NCBI GenBank assembly: GCA_013180565.1
Contig: QBUN01000284.1
Span: 1 to 6,333, forward strand
Length of the DNA stretch: 6,333 nt
DNA from: Candidatus Methanophaga sp. GoMg3.2
Lineage (GTDB): Archaea > Halobacteriota > Syntropharchaeia > Alkanophagales > Methanospirareceae
Direction of reading: 5' to 3'
How positions within the stretch are numbered: the first letter of the stretch is position 1; every line of letters starts with the position of its first letter. Below are positions 1 through 4,211 of this stretch, in pieces. The notes under the pieces were generated by a model. It was not told the origin of the DNA and did not search any database. It saw nothing but the letters and a program-made list of their open reading frames with translations. The position numbers were made by a program, and so were the translations under genes.

Positions 1-76
1 TGCTCATATAATAAGTGGCGTAATTAAACTTACCCACACAATCTTATGGAGAACCTAAAGTCTCTACTACTTCAAA

Positions 77-496
77 CTATATATATGAACCTGCACCTGA
101 ACCTACATCAGTAGAAAATTTAAGGTAAGACGTGTAATTACCTCTTGGTGCATCATCAGGAACTATCCATGGGTATTCGCCCGTAAATTTACTGCGTGAG
201 TCTGGCGGTGTTTTGAAATCATAAGGATACCTCACGTTAGCGGGGCCTTGGATTTCTAAGAAATATGGTTCGCCTGCTAAACAAGTAGGTGGCTCCTTTC
301 TAATCTCCCAAGTGTAATTTATCAATGTTCCTCTAGTGACCTTTCCTGTTGGATCTTGGCCAAAGGTGATAGTAATATTATCACACTCTTGTTGATCTTC
401 CGCTGAACCAGCCACAAAGCTTGCTACAATTAAAAGTAACACTGCTAAACTCAAACATACGAATATTCTTTTATTAAGATATTTTAACGTCTTCAT
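77..496 (-). CDS. Secreted beta-rich protein, possibly ending early at an in-frame TAG
   Basis: I do not recognise this 139-residue protein as a named family. Residues 1-10 are basic and residues 11-29 are hydrophobic, followed by AGSA/EDQQ, so a signal peptide cut near residue 32 is likely and the mature part should be outside the membrane. The mature part has two cysteines (C38, C72) that could form a disulfide, and three N-glycosylation sequons (N40-IT, N60-YT, N120-YT). Short alternating stretches and a VPDDAPRGNYT segment suggest a small Ig-like beta sandwich. The ATG at 496 is well chosen: GAGGTG (503-508) lies 6 nt upstream, and the ATG directly follows the TAA of the upstream small gene, implying one transcript. 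The stop is TAG. Reading through it gives FEVVETLGSP and then TAA at 44-46, which would complete a strand starting GSYI. The true end may therefore be 44, through pyrrolysine or through mutation of a sense codon. Confidence 0.75.
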   Translation of the reverse strand: MKTLKYLNKRIFVCLSLAVLLLIVASFVAGSAEDQQECDNITITFGQDPTGKVTRGTLINYTWEIRKEPPTCLAGEPYFLEIQGPANVRYPYDFKTPPDSRSKFTGEYPWIVPDDAPRGNYTSYLKFSTDVGSGAGSYI

Positions 497-661
497 TTAA
501 AACACCTCAAAAACCTTTTTATCCATTTTAAACACTTCTCGCACTGTATCACGCACTTCCCCGTCTCCTACGTCATCCAAATCCCTCTGTCTTGTAAAAC
601 CTTCAGAAAGCCCCAAGACGAGCATTCCCAAAATAAACAATGCCCCCAAATTTTTTCCCAT
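497..661 (-). CDS. Small exported or membrane-anchored protein, 54 residues
   Basis: This is an unrecognised small protein. It starts MGKN, then has a hydrophobic stretch at about residues 5-18 (LGALFILGMLVLGL), and then a charged tail (about residues 24-54) rich in Asp, Arg, Lys and Val. The first part would serve as a signal peptide or a single membrane anchor, leaving a 30-35 residue soluble tail. Support for it being real: the hydrophobic/charged layout is protein-like, its TAA touches the ATG of the secreted protein at 496, and a GGGGTGG stretch lies about 11 nt before the ATG. An in-frame GTG at 674-676 would add five residues (59 in total), with GGAG further upstream; I prefer the ATG. 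The overlapping lysine-rich frame at 603-797 is much less convincing. Its context suggests co-expression with the secreted protein, but no function can be given. Confidence 0.6.
   Translation of the reverse strand: MGKNLGALFILGMLVLGLSEGFTRQRDLDDVGDGEVRDTVREVFKMDKKVFEVF
503..508 (-). promoter_or_regulatory. Ribosome-binding site GAGGTG of the secreted-protein gene
   Basis: GAGGTG on the minus strand sits 6 nt before the ATG at 496 and matches the archaeal 16S rRNA tail. It lies inside the last codons of the 54-residue gene, so the two genes are probably translated from one message. It fixes the start of the secreted protein. Confidence 0.65.
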
Positions 662-935
662 TTTTTTTATTCCCACCCCTCTTCTCCGAATTCTTCAGTG
701 TCATACGGCCTTTTATTGAGTTATTAATAGTTACGCATAATTCAAAGCTTTTGTTTTTCTCCTTCCGCCGACCATTTTTCCCCTTCGCTCTTCTCACCCT
801 TAAAGCAGCGAACTTTTAATATATCGTTGTCCCCCTATAAACTGATTTTTGGTTTTTTCACATCTATTATTAACATAGATAAAGTCAATCAAATACACTT
901 ACGCAGCCCAAAAATGGTCTTTCCGTGCCCTATTA
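662..935. other. Non-coding leader and promoter region of the small secreted-protein unit
   Basis: I see no convincing gene in this stretch. It is rich in A and T and carries two TATA-like elements for the minus-strand genes: one at 813-824 (ATATATTAAAAG) and a weaker TATTAATAA at about 721-729. If the first is used, the message would have a leader of about 130 nt. A dyad, ATCTAT-7 nt-ATAGAT (862-880), could be a weak operator upstream of the first TATA element, but it is short enough to be chance. The left end of the mobile element follows at 936, so sequences further upstream may have been displaced. Confidence 0.4.
813..824 (-). promoter_or_regulatory. Candidate archaeal TATA box for the 54-residue/secreted gene pair
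   Basis: ATATATTAAAAG on the minus strand fits an archaeal TATA element. The expected transcription start, about 25 nt downstream, is near 790 and would leave a leader of about 130 nt before the ATG at 661. A second TATA-like site near 721-729 would give a shorter leader. The choice between them rests on pattern only. Confidence 0.35.
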
Positions 936-976
936 CCTTTATAGTGGACAAATTCTCATAATGGAATCTTTTTCCT
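936..976 (+). repeat. Left terminal inverted repeat
   Basis: The outer 15 bases are a perfect inverted match to 1540-1554. The inner 26 bases match at 19 positions by hand alignment without gaps. It contains the TGA (956-958) that closes the internal minus-strand frame. Confidence 0.75.
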
Positions 977-1546
977 CCATATTACAAACCACTTAGTCAA
1001 GCAGGTATAAGCAACGCAATATTTTCCATGCTCACAGGACTCATTCCCCTCCATTTCGACGATTGTTTGGCAAAAAGAAGGTGAGTCAGAAAATCTCAGA
1101 TTTCGCCCAAGGAATCCAATAGCCGCGTATAGTCTTATCAGGAATGTCAATTCTTCAGAAAAGATATTTGTCTATCCCTTGTGTGCGTATTCGATTCTCG
1201 ATCTTCTGTCTATTGTCATCCTTAGACCGCTGTATCCAACCCATTCTGTGGATAAAGAAGCACGGGCATGCGAAGCGTTTTGATTAATGATTAACCATTG
1301 CAATTCTTGTTGAGCAGTTAACGACTCTTTTCGGCTATTAACGAAGCGGTAAAAGGATGTTTGATGGACCAGATCCTTTCCCTGTCCCTGTCCCTGTCGG
1401 TTGCCATTTCGCTCTTTTTCAATCTGGCACCTTGTGAGAAAATCCAAAACACGATTTTTGCTAATTCTCATAGGCATCCCTATGAGACTAATTAAAATAC
1501 ATCTTTTACTCTGAGGGAAAAGTTTCGATTCTGGGAAAATGTCCAC
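956..1546 (-). pseudogene. Probable transposase remnant broken by TAG
   Basis: One frame runs from GTG at 1546 to TGA at 956 (197 codons with the stop) and is interrupted only by TAG at 1172-1174. The upstream 124 residues include a segment TSFYRFVNSRKESL, which resembles the (Y)RF-(L/F)-N region near the N-terminus of IS4/IS50-type transposases. Past the TAG, the segment RLYAAIGFLGRN resembles the late GGFLGR region of the same group. The DDE core expected between them is absent, which fits an internal deletion. This family guess rests on short patterns and is weak. A three-unit hexamer repeat encodes the Gln-Gly run. With TAG read as an amino acid the frame would span the element almost end to end. 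Confidence 0.4.
1379..1396. repeat. Three tandem TCCCTG hexamers
   Basis: TCCCTG occurs three times in a row. In the minus-strand transposase-like frame it encodes Gly-Gln pairs. It is probably a local slippage product with no effect on frame. Confidence 0.5.
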
Positions 1547-1554
1547 TATAAAGG
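1514..1554 (-). repeat. Right terminal inverted repeat
   Basis: This is the inverted partner of 936-976. The GTG at 1544-1546 that opens the internal frame lies within the repeat, so that start is not necessarily the original one; in-frame ATG codons about 23 codons downstream are alternatives. Confidence 0.75.
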
Positions 1555-1607
1555 CTAGAGCAACAGAAGAGCCTCCTGGATTGATAAGAGATTCTTTTTT
1601 CGCTGCC

Positions 1608-1826
1608 CTAGCCAGGCGATTGCCTTTTCTTAAAGATAAATTCTGAGCGATAGTTTTCTAACGTCGGGTCTGCCTTGACTGCTTCATTATAGTACCTCCT
1701 AGCATCTTCAAATTCCCCTTCCTCCCTGAGCAACGTAGCTTTATTGAATAGTACCTTTGCATATGCTGGGTCTATTTCCAATGCCTTATCATAACAGTTC
1801 TCCTCTTCTTCAACATTATTTAGCCC
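1608..1826 (-). pseudogene. TPR-repeat gene fragment (one and a half TPR units)
   Basis: The minus-strand frame encodes about 72 residues with clear TPR character. First comes the B helix of one unit (CYDKALEIDP), then a complete 34-residue unit running from AYAKVLFNKA through FEDARRYYNEAVKADP, then a basic tail and TAG at 1608-1610. The A helix of the first unit is missing. No ATG, GTG or TTG stands in front of the repeats in a plausible place; the frame upstream is only antisense to the Trypco2-like gene and reads as low-complexity Ser/Ile/Leu sequence. The piece is therefore a decapitated gene. Its CYDKALEID motif and following helix resemble the last TPR of the intact adaptor gene (CYDKAIEIDEKYA), so it may descend from a paralogous adaptor of the same kind of locus, though such motifs are common to TPRs in general. 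Confidence 0.65.
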
Positions 1827-1843
1827 ATGATAAGGAGCACATG

Positions 1844-1852
1844 TTTTAAATA
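1844..1852 (+). promoter_or_regulatory. Candidate TATA box for the Trypco2-like gene
   Basis: TTTTAAATA lies about 35 nt before the ATG at 1885. A start of transcription near 1870 would leave a very short leader containing the ribosome-binding site. A second AT-rich element (TTATATAAA at 1862-1870) is too close to the ATG to drive it unless the true start is further downstream. Confidence 0.3.
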
Positions 1853-1875
1853 CTCTGACCGTTATATAAAAAAGT

Positions 1876-1880
1876 GGTGA
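1876..1880 (+). promoter_or_regulatory. Ribosome-binding site GGTGA of the Trypco2-like gene
   Basis: GGTGA sits 4 nt before ATG 1885 and is complementary to the archaeal 16S tail. It supports both the reality and the start of a gene that lies opposite a longer but meaningless minus-strand frame. Confidence 0.6.
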
Positions 1881-1884
1881 TAGT

Positions 1885-2184
1885 ATGGAAATATACGTAG
1901 CATCTAAAGAAATAAGCAAAGTTGATATGATGCGGCTGATAGAGAATCGCGAAGTAAGAGGCGGTGGAGAAGTGCAAACACTTAAGGAACTCTTGGGATC
2001 CATCAATGAACAAATAAAAACAAGCATAGAGCAAGAGTGTGAAGTAAAAATTGAGATAAAGGGCTCTGTTTCAATTAGTGGAAAAGGAGGAACTAATTGG
2101 GGGATCTTTAATCTTGGAGGTTCAGCAGAGAAAAAAGATTCTGTGACGATCTCTTTAGCAACTAAACTCATACCAACCTCGTAA
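1885..2184 (+). CDS. Trypco2-like (trypsin-co-occurring domain 2) small protein
   Basis: This 99-residue protein has a likely helix at about residues 30-49 (LKELLGSINEQIKTSIEQ), a strand at 52-64 (CEVKIEIKGSVSI), a glycine-rich turn with NWGIFNLGGSAEKKD at about 71-85, and a final strand 86-96 ending KLIP. This helix-strand-glycine-rich-strand layout matches my memory of the Trypco2 domain, where a leading helix is followed by two long strands and a charged VxLxLxP ending. Trypco domains are reported next to trypsin-like and CHAT peptidases in prokaryotic conflict systems; their exact role is not settled. Residues 1-29 are an unassigned charged lead. GGTGA 4 nt before the ATG supports the start. 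It is the only plus-strand gene in the window, and its last 17 bp overlap the CHAT gene tail to tail. It could be a partner, regulator or substrate of the protease. Family assignment is moderate; being a real gene is strong. Confidence 0.7.
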   Translation: MEIYVASKEISKVDMMRLIENREVRGGGEVQTLKELLGSINEQIKTSIEQECEVKIEIKGSVSISGKGGTNWGIFNLGGSAEKKDSVTISLATKLIPTS

Positions 2185-3364
2185 AAGGCCAACCATAGAC
2201 AGTATAAAAAAGCCGCATTATATTATTATTATTTTTTCTGGCTTCTTTAGCCGACTTGGCAATAGACTCTCCCAATAAAAACTGATTGTAGAAGTTTTCT
2301 ACGAAATTACGGGCTGTTTCTTCACCCACCTTCAAATGGGTTCCAATCCAAGCCTTTTTATTTCTAAAACAATCTTGATGCGCCAACTTTTGCCCACCAC
2401 AATCTCCAGTAGGCGTTACTTCTACTTCTGACCTGCATGCATTAAAGAAAACGACGTGTATACAATCCGGTGTTCTCATATTTAAATCCTTAAAGTCTAT
2501 TATATCAACGTGCGATTCCAAATTCCCCTCTTCATGATGAGCAATAAAATGTAAAATGTCAAAAACTTTTCCATCTATTTTAGAAATATCGCTTGCGCTT
2601 TCAATAACCTCAATGACTTCAAAGCCGTTGTTTTCGTTAAAATATTTTTTCTCATCTTTCATCGATTGTGACTCCCCCAGCTTAATCAAACCAACTTTTA
2701 CTTTACCATTAACTTTTATTTCAACTTCTGCTATTGACTGAGGGCTATGTTGAGTAAGCTTGATAGTTAACTCGTTAAAAACTTTAAATATCTCCCAACC
2801 TGACATTTTCTTTTCTGATCTTGCTTTTTTTCCGCTTTTGTAAGAGGTTGGGACTCTCGCTATGGCAAATTGATCACCCCAAAAAAAGGATTTATCCGGT
2901 CCAAGATTAACATATAGCAACTCCCAAAAAGGATTAATCTCTTCTATATTGCAGTCAATCCATATGGTTTTAATTTTTTTATAGTTCTTTTCTAAAAACT
3001 CCCTTATTTCTCCACCGATCAAAGAAGTGTATAGCCTATGCAAATTGGTCTTTGCGCTTTCTTCTTCAATTAACGATTTTTCGAAAGCGAGTGCTTCTAG
3101 CTCATCTTTTAAGTTCGTTAAAAAGTCACTATTGATATCTATATCAGAAGTGTATTTTAAATCAGCTTTTTCTTGTATTAAAAAATGTGTCATTTTAATT
3201 TCGACCTTGTCCCCCTCTGTATTCACTTTTATAATTGCATCAATTTGCGCGGGAATGGAAACAAAACCATATCCGGCAATAATAAAACCAAAATCATAGT
3301 AAAGTTTCAAAATATATGGCGCTGTAGACATATAGTTCATTATAGTATCCTGTAGATTATTCAT
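2168..3364 (-). CDS. CHAT-domain caspase-like cysteine protease
   Basis: This 398-residue protein carries a C-terminal CHAT (caspase HetF-associated with TPRs) domain. The catalytic His is H276 within LHFIAHH (residues 271-277) and the catalytic Cys is C310 within VVFFNACRSE, preceded by the expected hydrophobic strand. The chain ends with the family-typical TVYGWP motif (388-393). A CHAT N-terminal subdomain is visible at about 105-175, including the NPFWELLYVNLGPD segment and the IARVP strand; residues 1-100 are unassigned. There is no signal peptide or membrane span, so it should be cytoplasmic. Both catalytic residues are intact, so it is probably active; the substrate is unknown. The ATG overlaps the stop of the TPR gene (ATGA), indicating coupled translation, and GGAGGT (3379-3384) lies 14 nt upstream. 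CHAT proteases often act in prokaryotic defence or death pathways, for example TPR-CHAT Csx29 of type III-E CRISPR. A poly-Asn run (378-381) sits near the end. Confidence 0.9.
   Translation of the reverse strand: MNNLQDTIMNYMSTAPYILKLYYDFGFIIAGYGFVSIPAQIDAIIKVNTEGDKVEIKMTHFLIQEKADLKYTSDIDINSDFLTNLKDELEALAFEKSLIEEESAKTNLHRLYTSLIGGEIREFLEKNYKKIKTIWIDCNIEEINPFWELLYVNLGPDKSFFWGDQFAIARVPTSYKSGKKARSEKKMSGWEIFKVFNELTIKLTQHSPQSIAEVEIKVNGKVKVGLIKLGESQSMKDEKKYFNENNGFEVIEVIESASDISKIDGKVFDILHFIAHHEEGNLESHVDIIDFKDLNMRTPDCIHVVFFNACRSEVEVTPTGDCGGQKLAHQDCFRNKKAWIGTHLKVGEETARNFVENFYNQFLLGESIAKSAKEARKNNNNIMRLFYTVYGWPFTRLV
2221..2232. repeat. TAT/AAT trinucleotide run in the CHAT gene
   Basis: Four TAT units on the plus strand encode most of the Asn run near the protease C-terminus. 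Changes in copy number would add or remove Asn without changing frame. Confidence 0.5.
2232..2237 (+). terminator. Possible oligo-T terminator downstream of the Trypco2-like gene
   Basis: A run of six T follows an AT-rich stretch about 48 nt after the TAA at 2184. Archaeal terminators are often simple T tracts without a hairpin. It lies inside the protease gene on the other strand, and the T run may exist only because of Asn/Lys codons there. Confidence 0.2.
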
Positions 3365-4179
3365 ACTTTTGGATCTTTACCTCCAACGTTTTTCAATGCA
3401 TCTTCTCTATTGGATTTTGCAAGTGCATATTTTTCATCTATTTCTATCGCTTTATCATAACACTCTATTTCTTTTTCAACTTGACCTAATTTCCCCAATG
3501 CGATACCCAGATTTAACCACGCCTCTTTTATGTTTGGGTTCCTCTCGATTATTTCATAAAAACAATTGTGTGCATCATCATATAATCCTTTCTTCAGTTG
3601 CAGAACCCCTTTTTTGTGTAGTGCTTTGATTATTGACTCATCTACTATCTTAAGAAGATGTTGTCTACGCTCCTCTGAAAGTTGAATCATTGTCAACTGC
3701 TGTTCTAGATCATTAATTCTCTCTTTTAGCTCTTCAACTTCTTTTGTTCTATCCACCAAATCACGTATTACACCCTCTTTTACAAATTTCTCTATCAAAT
3801 CGCCCTCTTTTACGAATTTCTCTATCAAATCGCCCATTTCTTTTTCTTCCAAGACTGTCGTGGGCATATCTTCATTTTTTGGGAGTAATCCCATTATTCC
3901 TAATATAAGCGCTGCTTTCTCTAACTCCTCCTTTGGATATGGTAAACTCATCAAATCCTCAATAACTTTTGGGTCAATAGTGACTTTGTCTGGTAATGCA
4001 CTCATTTTTCCTTCTAACTCAATTACACGCTTATTAATCTCCCTACCCCTTTCGAGTTCACTCTTCATTATGTCTAACATTTCAATCCATGCGTTAGTTC
4101 GCTTCTTTTCGAGTTCAATCAGTTGTTCTTCCATACCAGAGGTTTCCTTTTTTAAAGGCACTATTTCATCAGTAGGCAT
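3361..4179 (-). CDS. Coiled-coil and TPR adaptor protein of the CHAT locus
   Basis: This 272-residue soluble protein begins with a charged coiled coil (about 14-62) and has a helical middle. That middle contains a perfect tandem of the decapeptide DLIEKFVKEG (117-126, 127-136). A second coiled coil follows (about 142-170), then a TPR region at the C-terminus: one unit at about 184-215, a textbook unit at 218-249 (AWLNLGIALGKLG then CYDKAIEID), and a partial third to about 264. Such proteins act as scaffolds. Here the natural partner is the CHAT protease encoded immediately after, whose ATG overlaps this stop (ATGA). In many CHAT proteins the TPRs are fused to the protease; here they are on a separate chain. 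GGGTGA (4189-4194) lies 9 nt before the ATG. The gap to the preceding coiled-coil gene is 32 bp, so all three genes should be one operon. Confidence 0.85.
   Translation of the reverse strand: MPTDEIVPLKKETSGMEEQLIELEKKRTNAWIEMLDIMKSELERGREINKRVIELEGKMSALPDKVTIDPKVIEDLMSLPYPKEELEKAALILGIMGLLPKNEDMPTTVLEEKEMGDLIEKFVKEGDLIEKFVKEGVIRDLVDRTKEVEELKERINDLEQQLTMIQLSEERRQHLLKIVDESIIKALHKKGVLQLKKGLYDDAHNCFYEIIERNPNIKEAWLNLGIALGKLGQVEKEIECYDKAIEIDEKYALAKSNREDALKNVGGKDPKV
3773..3832. repeat. Two tandem 30-bp repeats inside the TPR adaptor gene
   Basis: Two adjacent 30-bp copies (3773-3802 and 3803-3832) differ at one base, a silent A/G change. They encode the duplicated decapeptide DLIEKFVKEG. The near identity suggests a recent in-frame duplication that lengthens a helix by ten residues. 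Confidence 0.85.
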
Positions 4180-4188
4180 ATTTGTTTG

Positions 4189-4194
4189 TCACCC
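4189..4194 (-). promoter_or_regulatory. Ribosome-binding site GGGTGA of the TPR adaptor gene
   Basis: GGGTGA lies 9 nt upstream of the ATG at 4179, within the 32-bp gap after the upstream gene. It supports that ATG and independent initiation on a shared message. Confidence 0.6.
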
Positions 4195-4211
4195 TTTCAC
4201 CATACAATGTA

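Larger units (their letters stand above)
936..1554. mobile_element. 619-bp insertion element, shortened IS or MITE-like, with terminal inverted repeats
   Basis: The ends are inverted repeats: the outer 15 bases (CCTTTATAGTGGACA) are identical at 936-950 and, inverted, at 1540-1554. The similarity continues inwards, so that by hand count 34 of 41 positions match (936-976 against 1514-1554). Almost the whole interior is one minus-strand frame interrupted by a single TAG. A full transposase of the IS4 type usually needs about 350-450 residues, so this is probably an internally deleted, non-autonomous copy. I could not find a convincing target-site duplication: the left flank ends CCCTATTA and the right flank begins CTAGAGC. 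The family cannot be named with confidence. The element separates the CHAT locus and TPR debris from the small secreted-protein unit. Confidence 0.7.

Noticed and set aside
603..797. A 64-residue lysine-rich minus-strand frame
   Set aside because: It has a GTG start, a skewed Lys/Asn/Gly composition expected from AT-rich leader DNA, and overlaps the better 54-residue frame.
862..880. Operator-like dyad ATCTAT-7 nt-ATAGAT
   Set aside because: Six-base AT-rich arms are expected by chance in such DNA, and no regulator gene is nearby.
926..1563. Target-site duplication around the mobile element
   Set aside because: The flanks (CCCTATTA to the left, CTAGAGC to the right) share only CTA at unequal distance from the ends, which is not convincing.
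2131..2136. Oligo-T terminator for the CHAT operon on the minus strand
   Set aside because: The run of six T is explained by Lys codons of the opposite Trypco2-like gene, and nothing else supports termination here.
1608..2192. A single 194-residue minus-strand protein containing the TPR fragment
   Set aside because: Its first 110 residues are antisense to the Trypco2-like gene and read as low-complexity Ser/Ile/Leu sequence. Only the part after about 1826 is protein-like.
2221..2232. Phase-variation switch in the CHAT gene
   Set aside because: The unit is a trinucleotide, so slippage changes the number of Asn residues but not the reading frame.
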